A DNA stretch of 64,000 bases from NCBI RefSeq assembly GCF_003315595.1, contig NZ_QNQU01000002.1:310001-374000 (forward strand), written 5' to 3'. The position numbers were made by a program, and so were the translations under genes. The notes below the pieces were generated by a model that saw nothing but the letters and a program-made list of their open reading frames with translations, was not told the DNA's origin and ran no database searches. This DNA is from Pedobacter miscanthi (lineage in GTDB: Bacteria; Bacteroidota; Bacteroidia; Sphingobacteriales; Sphingobacteriaceae). Below are positions 1 to 8,371 of the stretch, piece after piece (position 1 is the stretch's first letter; each line of letters starts with the position of its first letter).

Positions 1-183
1 AAAAGTCCAGTCATTCAGGTCAGCGATCTCTTCAGCGATCTGATAAAAAAGTTCGCTAGCCTTTTGCTTCAAAATCAAGTCTCCTGACTTCAACCCTGCA
101 ACACTGTAGGCCAGGCACAGGCCGAGCTTACCACAATGCAGCCCGGATCCCATGAGGTTCAATTTTTCGAGATCTGCTAACAT
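1..183 (-). CDS. LanC-like protein, N-terminal part (runs off the window edge)
   Basis: Reading leftward from an ATG at 183-181 there is an open frame of 61 codons with no stop before the edge. The segment GLHCGKLGLCLAYSVAG resembles the first inner helix of LanC-type lanthionine cyclases, which usually reads G-x-x-x-G-K-x-G-x-A-L. The start overlaps the TAG of the glycosyltransferase gene (ATGTTAG), so the two are probably translationally coupled. LanC enzymes bind zinc and close thioether rings, but the zinc ligands lie beyond the window, so activity cannot be judged. The neighbouring Cys-rich precursor supports a role in peptide maturation. The family call rests on a short N-terminal match. 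Confidence 0.55.
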   Translation of the reverse strand, partial: MLADLEKLNLMGSGLHCGKLGLCLAYSVAGLKSGDLILKQKASELFYQIAEEIADLNDWTF

Positions 184-1703
184 ACATATCGATATGCGGT
201 ATCTTCAAGATAAAGTACCCGTTGTAGGAATCCCAAATTAGTAGATTGATCAGTCTGATCATCGATTAAGACATCTAGAATTTCGGTTAGGTAAATTTTA
301 CCTCCCATCATGCAACTCACATCAAAACCATATGGTTTCAGGGTTAACATTTTCCCTTCGTTCTGGGTGAAGAGATCTATATCCAACAGTTTTGCAAACA
401 TAGAATGGAAAAGTGTATCTATTTGCAAAATCCGTGTATATGGAACTACCACCACGTCTTGAGCTTTAACCATTCCACAGGCATTTGCTAACTTTTCTAT
501 ACTGATAAAAATATTGTAGGATTGAACTATTATAAAGTTTGAGTTTATCTTGGGTATTATCTTCGCCCTTTCCAGGGCCGAACAATGTGAAGGGACAAAA
601 TAATATTTTACATTTTCATTAATGCAACAATCACTCACATGTTCGCATACGCCCACCTCCAGCACAAGGATATCACAATCGATGTTGGTCTGTAAATATT
701 TCAAAACTGTTTGAAACTGCAGGACATCAAAAGCGTGGTTAGTCTGGCAAAGAATGACCATGGTAACATCCAGCATTTCCATTCTCTGTACCAAGTTGGA
801 TCCCACATATGCTGCAATTTCCCTAATCACCAGGAAACTGGCCGAATCACGGTCGATATGTGAAAAGTCATCAAAGAACGGTGTACAATGGTGGTAATTA
901 TTTTTCCTGAAAAAACATTTATTGGAGAGCGGAAGACTCCCCGTATAATGCACAATCATTTTTGCAGCATCGATAGGATCGTTTGCCCATAAAAAATCCA
1001 GTTCAGGATGCGTTTCGGCGTCAACTCCTATCCTGGCAGCCTCCCACCACAAACACCAAATATCGGCACACCAAGCTTGTAGCTTTGGTCCGTCCACTAT
1101 CTTTTCATTATGCTCGCTAATCAGGTTAAACATTTTTTCACAGTTTTCCTCAAGGTTACTCCAAAAACGACTGGTCAAAGATTTCAAAATATATTGCGCG
1201 CCTCCCGAGTGATGACTGCGATTCACGATCAGTTCAGATGGAACCCCAACCAATTGGCACATCTTTTCAAAAAGTTCCTCACCGCCAACCTTTTTCAGGT
1301 GACTCGGCCCTGTGTAACTAGCTGTGTCTGAACCATACCACTTTGGGTCATCTGTGAAAGAACCAAAATGGGGTAGTTTGGTGAAAATGATATCAGAGTC
1401 ATGATAGAATATAACATCACTTTCCAACCACGGAAGTTCATGAAAATGCTTTGCTATGATGTGCGGGCGTATTGATGAGGCATATCTGGTTGCCCTTCGA
1501 GTGTCACCATAGCAGAAAAAACTTGCTTGTTGGTTAGCGCTTATAAATTCGGAAAAGAATGGGGACAATCCTTTTGTAATATCATAAGCAATAAGCACAT
1601 GGATATGCTCCGAAGCCACGCCAAGCCTGTTCAGATTATTTAACAACAATTTAATTTGCCATAAAAAATAAAAGCTATCGGGCTGTGCAGATAAGTAGAT
1701 CAT
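177..1703 (-). CDS. glycosyltransferase-like protein of the RiPP cluster
   Basis: A 508-residue cytosolic protein without signal peptide or membrane segment. Residues 100-107 read YHDSDIIF, a DxD motif (D102, D104) typical of metal-dependent nucleotide-sugar transferases, and upstream segments fit a GT-A-like fold. The C-terminal 180 residues look like a second domain of unknown role. It sits 17 bp after the TlpA-like gene and overlaps the start of the LanC-like gene, so it belongs to the same transcript as the precursor. It may glycosylate the peptide or another cluster product. This is inferred from context; the substrate is not visible in the sequence. Confidence 0.6.
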   Translation of the reverse strand: MIYLSAQPDSFYFLWQIKLLLNNLNRLGVASEHIHVLIAYDITKGLSPFFSEFISANQQASFFCYGDTRRATRYASSIRPHIIAKHFHELPWLESDVIFYHDSDIIFTKLPHFGSFTDDPKWYGSDTASYTGPSHLKKVGGEELFEKMCQLVGVPSELIVNRSHHSGGAQYILKSLTSRFWSNLEENCEKMFNLISEHNEKIVDGPKLQAWCADIWCLWWEAARIGVDAETHPELDFLWANDPIDAAKMIVHYTGSLPLSNKCFFRKNNYHHCTPFFDDFSHIDRDSASFLVIREIAAYVGSNLVQRMEMLDVTMVILCQTNHAFDVLQFQTVLKYLQTNIDCDILVLEVGVCEHVSDCCINENVKYYFVPSHCSALERAKIIPKINSNFIIVQSYNIFISIEKLANACGMVKAQDVVVVPYTRILQIDTLFHSMFAKLLDIDLFTQNEGKMLTLKPYGFDVSCMMGGKIYLTEILDVLIDDQTDQSTNLGFLQRVLYLEDTAYRYVC

Positions 1704-1720
1704 ATGAAAACAGCTTTTAA

Positions 1721-3004
1721 TCAGTTAGTCTCACTATCGGAACCAGCTTTCCTGTAATAGTCCCGTATTTTTTCTTCCAGGCCGATAATCCTATATTCAT
1801 CATCGATTTTATCAAATTTAGATATCAGCGACCCATTTTTATCAAATAAGAGGATACTGGGAATGTAATCAATATTCCATTTTCTGCCCAGGGGTATCCC
1901 ATCGGGATTTTTTAAGTCGTCTATTGTGAGTAGACGATTAGGTATATCCCTAAAGTTGATAAAAATATCGTATCCATTTTTTTTAACAGCTGATATCCAA
2001 TCATCATTCCTCTTATCAATTGATATTGTGATGACTTGTAAACCATTCCTCGAATATGTATTATATATTTTTTTAAGATTGGGACTCGATTTGATGCATG
2101 GAACGCACCAACTTGCCCAAAAGTCAATTATAACCAGGTTCTTTCCAATGAAATTACCAAGTTTGACTGTTCGATTCTGGTCATTTTGTAATACAACTGA
2201 CTCAAGATTATAGTTATTGTTAAAATTGACCAACTGATCCCCTGCTAATCGGTTATTAATCCTGAGTAAATTATCTTTTCCTAATCTACTTTCCTTTACA
2301 TCTCCCGCAAAGCCTTGGTAAATTGATTTGATCAGAGAGATTGGGATAGACCGGTCAGTAATAAATTCGGTAAATAGATATGCACTGGCATAAGATCTAG
2401 GATGGTTTTTAATAAAATCTATTTTATTGGATTTGATATTTTTAAGCACTCCAGCTAATTTGGACTGTAACTGATCCCGTTGGCCTACAAGCATTGTAGT
2501 GGTATCGTTATTAGCAGACATTTTTATCCTGTTATTATATATAGCCCTTTTCATTGACAGGCTCTTCATCTCCAATACAAGTTTACTATTTTGCTGACCT
2601 AACAGATCCATGTCTCTTTGGGTATCAGATCCTGTAATTTTAGCATGAGGAAAATTGTTTTCGGCAATAGAAATCGACATTTTTTTAGGTTCAAGAAAGA
2701 ATCTTACGGTATTGGGATCTTCATAATTTTTGGTTTTTACCATTCCTGTCAGCATTGCCAAGGTCGGTTGTTCGATATTACCTTGAAAATTTAATTTGCC
2801 ATCTCTGATGTAACAGGTGTCGATTATGTTTTTACCTTGATTATCAACAAAACGAAGGACGACGAATTTGGTTGAATCACCCGTTAATTCTCCCGATATT
2901 TGAAATGACTTATCAGTCACTGTTTTTTGTGCTGCACAATGCAAAATCGCCAGGCTAGAAAGCACCCATCCTACAAAAAAAACCAAAACTACTCTCATAA
3001 ACAT
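1721..3004 (-). CDS. TlpA-like thiol-disulfide protein with DUF4369-like N-terminus
   Basis: 427 residues. A signal-peptide-like N-terminus (hydrophobic up to about residue 24) is followed by a DUF4369-like beta-rich domain (about 30-130), a helical middle and a thioredoxin fold. The active site is WCVPC with C300 and C303. TlpA/ResA-type proteins act in the periplasm as disulfide reductants. Here the gene lies between a precursor with six core cysteines and modification genes, so it may keep peptide or enzyme thiols reduced. ATG codons at 3004 and 2998 are both possible starts; the earlier one is given. The 73-bp gap to the precursor holds a hairpin. Confidence 0.8.
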   Translation of the reverse strand: MFMRVVLVFFVGWVLSSLAILHCAAQKTVTDKSFQISGELTGDSTKFVVLRFVDNQGKNIIDTCYIRDGKLNFQGNIEQPTLAMLTGMVKTKNYEDPNTVRFFLEPKKMSISIAENNFPHAKITGSDTQRDMDLLGQQNSKLVLEMKSLSMKRAIYNNRIKMSANNDTTTMLVGQRDQLQSKLAGVLKNIKSNKIDFIKNHPRSYASAYLFTEFITDRSIPISLIKSIYQGFAGDVKESRLGKDNLLRINNRLAGDQLVNFNNNYNLESVVLQNDQNRTVKLGNFIGKNLVIIDFWASWCVPCIKSSPNLKKIYNTYSRNGLQVITISIDKRNDDWISAVKKNGYDIFINFRDIPNRLLTIDDLKNPDGIPLGRKWNIDYIPSILLFDKNGSLISKFDKIDDEYRIIGLEEKIRDYYRKAGSDSETN

Positions 3005-3049
3005 CTTGTTCTTCTTTCTTACTAAAATTATGTTTTATTTTTAACAAAG

Positions 3050-3074
3050 TTGTGCCGGAGTAAATCCGGCACAA
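3050..3074 (-). terminator. hairpin directly behind the precursor gene (attenuator candidate)
   Basis: A perfect 10-bp stem (TTGTGCCGGA / TCCGGCACAA) with a 5-nt loop begins 3 bp after the precursor stop codon. On the minus strand it is followed by an A/T-rich stretch but no clean U-run. It fits a partial terminator or an RNA-stabilising stem that makes precursor mRNA more abundant than mRNA for the downstream enzymes. Confidence 0.55.
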
Positions 3075-3077
3075 TTG

Positions 3078-3308
3078 TTATTCTTTTGGCCCACATTCCC
3101 CCGGATCTGTCGGAGCTCCCCCTACATTCTTGCAGGAAGGACAATCAGACACCTCGCTACATCCGGTATCATTGAAACACGAAGTAACAGTTGCACATCC
3201 GGTTGAACTTGTATCAAGATTAAATCCGCCAAGCACATTTTTCAGTTGGCTACGAGTAAGAATTTCCCCATCAAGAAGAATTTCCTTTTTTAAAACTAAT
3301 TTTTTCAT
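3078..3308 (-). CDS. double-Gly-leader RiPP precursor, lanthipeptide-like
   Basis: 76 residues. The leader (1-28) ends in LKNVLGG, with the SQL(K)xVxGG pattern seen in Bacteroidota natural-product precursors. The 48-residue core starts FNLDTSS and contains six cysteines (core positions 10, 16, 22, 28, 31, 44) and about a dozen Ser/Thr, with Gly/Pro-rich C-terminal spacing. Ser/Thr plus Cys would allow lanthionine rings if a dehydratase is encoded beyond the left edge; otherwise disulfides are possible. Flanking genes include C39-like/VKOR, TlpA-like, glycosyltransferase and LanC-like proteins. No similar second precursor copy was seen. The mature product and its activity are unknown. Confidence 0.75.
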   Translation of the reverse strand: MKKLVLKKEILLDGEILTRSQLKNVLGGFNLDTSSTGCATVTSCFNDTGCSEVSDCPSCKNVGGAPTDPGECGPKE

Positions 3309-3453
3309 AATTTTCTTAGTAATTGTTTTGAAATAATAATCTCAAACGCCCGATTATTTAGGCTGCACAGTTTTATAACCTAGGCTGGTTAGCGGCACTT
3401 CCGTTTGCAACCGTAAGTGTCATTATTGTACAATTTCTTTGGATACCCTGAGC

Positions 3454-5025
3454 CTATGCGATAAGGTACTCTATATCGTCCAATCTATAAGGATGGGAGA
3501 GTCTCTGTCCGTTGATAAAGAACGTGGGTGTATTTGTAATTTGCGCATCAAACAGCCACTCATTCTGGATTTTCGTTACTTTTTTGATAGCCTGTGTACT
3601 TTTAACGGGATACTTGTTCATCAGGAATTCTAACTTATGCCCGTTCTGGTACCAGTCGTCTATAGCTTCTGCTATCGTCCCCGAGTCATTTGTCTGCAAA
3701 CTTAAAGCACTGAGGTATTCAATCACTTCGATCCTTGGGTCATTAACATAGGCAGAAACTGTGAATATTATCTCCAGTGAAATATCATCACGATAGCTCA
3801 GCCATTTTCTCAACGTTTTATGGGCTTCGCCACAGGGATTGCAATATAAATTGCTTGCCATTGTTATTGTTGTTCTGGCTTCAGGGCTCCCTAGTTTTAT
3901 GGACACAAGGTTTTCTGGAATGTCAAAATGACCACCTATCGCAAGGAAACTATCAAAAAGCTTCGTGTTATTTTTGAAGCCATTTAACTGTTGTTTCATA
4001 AAATCAGTTTGATAGGCTTTAAAAAGCATGGGTTTAACCAATGCCCAGAGGGATACAATTATCAGAAGAATTGAGACAAGGGTAATGATGTGTGCTGAGG
4101 AGAAACCTGTCAGTTCAAAATGTCCGGACAGAGCAAATGCACCTGCGTCCAACCAAAGTATTGCCTGTACACTACAGCATAGAACACACCAACTTTTTTT
4201 CAAGTACTGATAACCGATAGAATAAAAAGAATATGGCAAACAAGCCAAAGCAATCCAAGAAAGTATATTGGCTGAACCAGGACTGAAGATGATAGCGGTG
4301 ATGGTAAAGGAGAAATAAAACAATCCTATCTCACTCCAACTCAGCCAGTCCGTAAGATTCGCTGCAGAGGATTTTAGTATTGTATTGCACCCATTTTTCT
4401 TTCCGATACTGCAAAGATTTTCGATAAAGGGGTTTTTTGAATCTATGCTGTGACCGATTAAAAATATACTAAAAATCAACCCGGCTGTTTTCAGCAAAAG
4501 ATTTGTCCATAATTTGGAATTAGTAATTTCAATCCCAATAAAAAAAATGGCACTTAACACACATATGGATATAAAAAATGGCAGTCTAGCCTTTTCCAGA
4601 TAGCCCATAACAAGATTCTGAAAATACAATTGTTCACCACTTGTAGCATCCTTTTCAGCATAAAGCGCTATCCCGTCCCATTCCTTGTAAAAGTTTTCTT
4701 CACTTATCCCTAATTTATTTTTTTTACCGTCACTGAAGTGTACATTGCCATCAGAAATATTGGTGACCACGATGAATTTACCAGGATTATCTGATTTAAG
4801 TCTACAGATAAAAGGGCTGGGCAGGTCTTTTTTGTTGGCAAATCCAGGTTTCACCTTAAAGGCAATATTTGGAATCCCAAAATTCGACAGGCCATCTGCC
4901 ATGCTGAGCATACCTGGATAATCCGGATGGTTTGAAAGGCGTTTTTTTATCGAATAGCCACTTACACGTGCGCCAAGTTCTTTTACCAGCTTTTCAACAA
5001 CCAAGACACAGTTAACTTCATTCAT
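3454..5025 (-). CDS. C39-like / vitamin K epoxide reductase / thioredoxin fusion membrane protein
   Basis: 523 residues in three parts. Residues 1-125 resemble a peptidase C39 fold. C6 sits near the usual Cys position, but the segment that normally holds the catalytic His reads GKFIVV (K83), so protease activity is doubtful. Residues 145-340 carry several membrane helices with a VKOR-like loop Cys pair (C205, C213) and a CVLC active site (C280, C283). Residues 355-523 are DsbA-like with CNPC (C395, C398). Such fusions form disulfides in the periplasm. It lies 145 bp upstream of the precursor on the same strand and probably manages its cysteines or binds its leader. Confidence 0.8.
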   Translation of the reverse strand: MNEVNCVLVVEKLVKELGARVSGYSIKKRLSNHPDYPGMLSMADGLSNFGIPNIAFKVKPGFANKKDLPSPFICRLKSDNPGKFIVVTNISDGNVHFSDGKKNKLGISEENFYKEWDGIALYAEKDATSGEQLYFQNLVMGYLEKARLPFFISICVLSAIFFIGIEITNSKLWTNLLLKTAGLIFSIFLIGHSIDSKNPFIENLCSIGKKNGCNTILKSSAANLTDWLSWSEIGLFYFSFTITAIIFSPGSANILSWIALACLPYSFYSIGYQYLKKSWCVLCCSVQAILWLDAGAFALSGHFELTGFSSAHIITLVSILLIIVSLWALVKPMLFKAYQTDFMKQQLNGFKNNTKLFDSFLAIGGHFDIPENLVSIKLGSPEARTTITMASNLYCNPCGEAHKTLRKWLSYRDDISLEIIFTVSAYVNDPRIEVIEYLSALSLQTNDSGTIAEAIDDWYQNGHKLEFLMNKYPVKSTQAIKKVTKIQNEWLFDAQITNTPTFFINGQRLSHPYRLDDIEYLIA

Positions 5026-5109
5026 TAGGAGCGTTTTAAGCGTTAAAACTAAACTATTAGTGATGGCAATCTAAGCGTTTTTTTTTCTTACTATCACTAC
5101 AATATTAAC

Positions 5110-5121
5110 GCAAACGTTTGT
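5110..5121. promoter_or_regulatory. LacI-type operator candidate in the 5026-5550 spacer
   Basis: The 525-bp spacer between the C39/VKOR gene and the LacI-type regulator holds no gene. Its one clear signal is the palindrome GCAAACGTTTGT, centred on CG with A/T arms as in LacI/GalR (cre-like) operators. It lies about 85 bp upstream of the C39/VKOR start and could let the neighbouring regulator control the RiPP operon, though binding is not shown. Confidence 0.4.
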
Positions 5122-5550
5122 TTTCTGAAGATCAATATCATTCAGAAATAGCCCTATATCAATCAAAACCTGTAACCTTACGCATACAATTCAGTATCCA
5201 TTAAAAAATGATGACTCCTATTCGATCATTTTACAGGACAAACGATTAAGTAATGATAAATAGTCAGTAATTTAATTCCAGTAACGATTTTTCAACTATC
5301 TTGAACGGTAATACCATTGCAAGCATACCTGGCCTAGTTATTGTGAATTGGCGTAATGTGAATACTTATCATTTACACAGCGGTGGGGTTTTATTTTGAC
5401 TCATAATAACCGATGCAAGGATGGGGAATGGGCTATTCTAAACAGGTTTAAAATCATGATTTACATTGGTAGCTTGCAAGCTTTTATATTATCTAAGAAC
5501 ATGACCCATGCTGAATCTTCCCTAACAGCTTTGTCAGGCAATTAGATCAT

Positions 5551-6576
5551 CTATTTGCCTGTTATCATTTTGGTTGATTCTCTTTTAATCAGGTTTGCGG
5601 CAACTTTCACCCTGCAAAATGTTTTTTCATCTGCCCGCAGGCCCGTTAGTTCCCTAAGAAGTATATCTACAATACTTTGTCCAATATTCTCGGCCGACTG
5701 GGAGATCGCTGTAACCGGTGGGGAAAGATATTTAAGGAGGTCAAAGTCATCGAATACAATAATGCCTTTTGTTTTGAATATGTTTATTTTATCCCTTAAA
5801 GCGATCTTCAGTACAACTTCCGTTAGTTGGTAAGATGCAAATATCAATGCTTCCAGATCGTCTATGGCATGATAGAAATTAGCTGTTGCAACCATCGAAG
5901 AAATTCCCTCATCCAGCCTGATAATGACCGGGATGATATTGTGATCACCCACGGCTTTCAAGTAACCGTCCAATCGCTCTGACGCCCCACCTTGATTGCT
6001 ATGCGAGGTGACAAATCCAATTTTGGATAATCCCTGCGTAATGAGATGCAAGGTTGCATGACGTACTGCGTTATAGTCATCAGTTAATACATAATTCGCT
6101 TTGAGGTCCGCAAAGCCCTGGCCGCAGATCACAACCGGTATATTTGAGGAAATCAGTCTCTGCAGTTGCTCCTTCAGGCTAGGAATCCCAGCTATAACAT
6201 ATCCATCTACACACCTGCCCTTTAAGATCTTGAGCGCGTTTTGAAAATTCCTGCCTTCTTTTCCCAGACTGATCATCAAAATAGTGTATCCATGATCAGC
6301 CATTCTGCTCTCTAAAAAGCTCGCGAGTTGTGAAAAGAAGGGTAGGGAAATATCACTGACAAGAAAACCGATGATATGTGATCTTCCCTGCCTAAGATTT
6401 TTTGCAAGGGTATTTGGCTGGTAACCAAGCCTGGATACAGCACTAAGAACCCTGTTAATCATCCCCTTACTAATATTTTTCTCAGGACCTTTGCCATTGA
6501 TCACAAATGACACTGTTGCAGTTGATACACCCACTATCTGCGCAATATCCTTCATGGATATTTTCGTTTTTTTCAT
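5551..6576 (-). CDS. LacI/GalR family transcriptional regulator
   Basis: About 341 residues from the ATG at 6576; an upstream in-frame GTG at 6588 is less likely. The N-terminal helix-turn-helix reads MKDIAQIVGVSTATVSFVIN, followed by the hinge segment YQPNTLAKNLRQ typical of LacI proteins. The remainder is a periplasmic-binding-protein-like effector domain. In Bacteroidota these regulators usually sense sugars. No sugar-utilisation gene lies nearby; the only downstream gene on the same strand is the RiPP operon, and a LacI-like palindrome sits between them. The effector cannot be inferred. Confidence 0.88.
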   Translation of the reverse strand: MKKTKISMKDIAQIVGVSTATVSFVINGKGPEKNISKGMINRVLSAVSRLGYQPNTLAKNLRQGRSHIIGFLVSDISLPFFSQLASFLESRMADHGYTILMISLGKEGRNFQNALKILKGRCVDGYVIAGIPSLKEQLQRLISSNIPVVICGQGFADLKANYVLTDDYNAVRHATLHLITQGLSKIGFVTSHSNQGGASERLDGYLKAVGDHNIIPVIIRLDEGISSMVATANFYHAIDDLEALIFASYQLTEVVLKIALRDKINIFKTKGIIVFDDFDLLKYLSPPVTAISQSAENIGQSIVDILLRELTGLRADEKTFCRVKVAANLIKRESTKMITGK

Positions 6577-6588
6577 AAAATATTCCAC

Positions 6589-6894
6589 CAGAAACTGTTT
6601 TTTCTCCTTCCCAGTTTAATCCTGTTATATAGGATAAATTGCTAGCTACATGTTATTCCAGGCACGATAAAACTCGCTTATTATCAAAAAAAAAAAGGGG
6701 GAAAATTGTAAGCAAAAGGATAGAAAATTGGCTCTAATTGGTTGTTTATCTTAGGCAGTATCGGGCACGCTCTAAATTTTTCTTTGTAACTGAGCGTAGG
6801 ATATTATTAAACCAAACTGGATACTCCGCTTCGTTAAGTAAAAAAATCCGCGACATCTGCCCTTGGTATCTATCCTAAACTTGATTACCTTTTA
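6589..6894. other. intergenic stretch, no gene seen
   Basis: Non-coding in all frames on inspection. It contains an A11 run followed by G5 near 6686-6701 and A/T-rich DNA that should include the promoter of the LacI-type gene. No convincing TAnnTTTG box was found. Confidence 0.5.
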
Positions 6895-7057
6895 CAACTT
6901 GTGCTCTGGTCACCGGGGCATCCTTAAACTGTTTAAAAACAGGCAAGCAAAAATATTTTAACCAGAGCACAATAAAAGCTCCATTATTACGCTAATATTA
7001 CTGAGAGCGTTAATTTAGATTAAACGGGAACCATTCTTCTGATCGGTTCCCGTTTTT
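6895..7057 (+). ncRNA. candidate structured small RNA ending in an intrinsic terminator
   Basis: A perfect 10-bp inverted repeat (GTGCTCTGGT at 6901-6910, ACCAGAGCAC at 6961-6970) encloses a smaller palindrome, CTGTTTAAAAACAG. About 50 bp further on comes a strong rightward terminator. There is no ORF between them. The layout of a closed stem with an inner hairpin and a terminator fits a roughly 160-nt RNA, but no family was recognised and the promoter is unclear. Confidence 0.35.
7023..7057 (+). terminator. rho-independent terminator
   Basis: Perfect 10-bp stem AACGGGAACC / GGTTCCCGTT with a 12-nt loop and a T-run at 7053-7057, oriented rightward. No protein gene precedes it on the plus strand, so it must serve either a small RNA or a lost gene. 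Confidence 0.75.
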
Positions 7058-7579
7058 CATTAAGGTCCACTATTTTCCGTGTGTTAGTTGTTGAAACCTT
7101 AGCATGATTTTTCTATCCTGGAATACCACAGGTTCAATTAAGGTTGACCTTAGAGATAGCCTTCAACTGCCATTATTTTACTTTGTCCCGGAAACCGTAA
7201 AGGTTCCATCAGTCCCGACCTTATGGATATGAAATTTAATTACGTCTTGGCCATTTTCTGCAAACTAAAAATGAACCTTATCTGATGGATTATTCTACTA
7301 ATACCAGGTCCTGACCTCACCCTACACCTGAACCCTTATTTGAATACCATCTCTACCTGACCGGTCAAAATCTTGGTTTCCTGACTTATCTCACACGCCA
7401 AATCCTTATCCTAAACCCAACCCTTCCAGCTAATGCTATTTATTTGCTAGGTATTTACCTTGTCCTAACCAGCGCAGAATCATTTTGGTATTCATCTTAT
7501 TTTCGCTATGGCTCAGAACCACATTTAAACCCAGTCCATAAAAACTATCCTTCAGGCATCCAGAAGAAATTTGTGCAGC
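7058..7579. other. intergenic stretch where TraG would be expected
   Basis: About 520 bp behind traF in the place normally taken by the TraG ATPase gene of this conjugation operon type. Reading leftward shows stops in every frame and no TraG-like start. I see no clean deletion scar or insertion sequence. Confidence 0.5.
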
Positions 7580-7903
7580 TCATGCCTTTACCTTTAGCGA
7601 AGTAAAAGCCCTCCTCGAGCGGAAAACAATCACCTTAGGCAGCGACCTCCTCGCCAGGTACTTCATCAGCCCGTACTGCCCGAAACGCCTGCTCAAGGCA
7701 AACACCCCATAAAACAGCAGCGTACCCAGCCCCAATATCACCGGCAACACCACAAAAAGCGACAGGCCCAAAATGTACAGCACCGCAAAGGTGATCAGTA
7801 AAGCCACCAGCCCTACAGCCAGGTAAGCAATATACTGCGCTTTTAATCCCTTAAAAACGATCGGTCTAGAAACACCTTTATTGATCTGGAATACCCTTGC
7901 CAT
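7580..7903 (-). CDS. traF: conjugation protein TraF-like (DUF4133)
   Basis: 107 residues with two adjacent membrane segments (about 27-63) and a basic C-terminus. This size and topology, with GVSRPIVFKGLKAQY near the N-terminus, match the DUF4133/TraF proteins of Bacteroidota conjugative transposons, which are thought to be small inner-membrane parts of the mating apparatus. It follows traE by 3 bp in the conserved E-F order. TraG and later genes are absent, so the protein is probably an orphan. Confidence 0.85.
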   Translation of the reverse strand: MARVFQINKGVSRPIVFKGLKAQYIAYLAVGLVALLITFAVLYILGLSLFVVLPVILGLGTLLFYGVFALSRRFGQYGLMKYLARRSLPKVIVFRSRRAFTSLKVKA

Positions 7904-7906
7904 AGC

Positions 7907-8251
7907 CTATATCCCGAAAAACGATTTCAAAACAGTGGCCACGACCACCAAAAATATACAGCTCCCAAACCATGCCGCGGCCACTTTATTCGTATCGGGT
8001 TCTCCCGCATTCCACTTATTGAAAACTTTGACTGCGCCTATGATGCCAACCACTGCACCGATGGCATACATCAGGTCACATCCCGTATCAAAATATCCCT
8101 TCACCTTATTCGCCGCTTCCTGTATCCCGGCATTCCCATCCTGCGCCATTACGCCTATTGCCAATACCAGCAGCAGCATGGAAAAGATGTAGATTACCCT
8201 TAAAAAATATGCACGCTTTTCTTTCCTTTTCGCTTTATTCCTAAATCCCAT
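7907..8251 (-). CDS. traE: conjugation protein TraE-like (DUF4134)
   Basis: 114 residues. A signal-like first membrane segment is followed by two further hydrophobic helices around YAIGAVVGIIGAVKVFNKW and FGSCIFLVVVATVLKSFFG. These are hallmarks of DUF4134/TraE, a VirB2-pilin-like small membrane protein of Bacteroidota conjugative elements. It lies between a 237-residue accessory protein and traF on the same strand. Length and order are normal for the family; function is doubtful because the rest of the transfer operon is missing. Confidence 0.87.
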   Translation of the reverse strand: MGFRNKAKRKEKRAYFLRVIYIFSMLLLVLAIGVMAQDGNAGIQEAANKVKGYFDTGCDLMYAIGAVVGIIGAVKVFNKWNAGEPDTNKVAAAWFGSCIFLVVVATVLKSFFGI

Positions 8252-8371
8252 ATCCCAAACCCATCAAATGTTATCCCCTAATTGTTTCCCAACTTTTACC
8301 TACCCCGTTTTTCTTACTGCCAGGAATCACCTGGTCACAAAAAATACCCTCTCTTGGAAAGATTAGCAGGT

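Noticed and set aside
1110..1331. Plus-strand frame inside the glycosyltransferase gene
   Set aside because: Shadow of the minus-strand coding sequence.
6686..6701. A11-G5 run
   Set aside because: Simple homopolymers without context; not a feature by itself.
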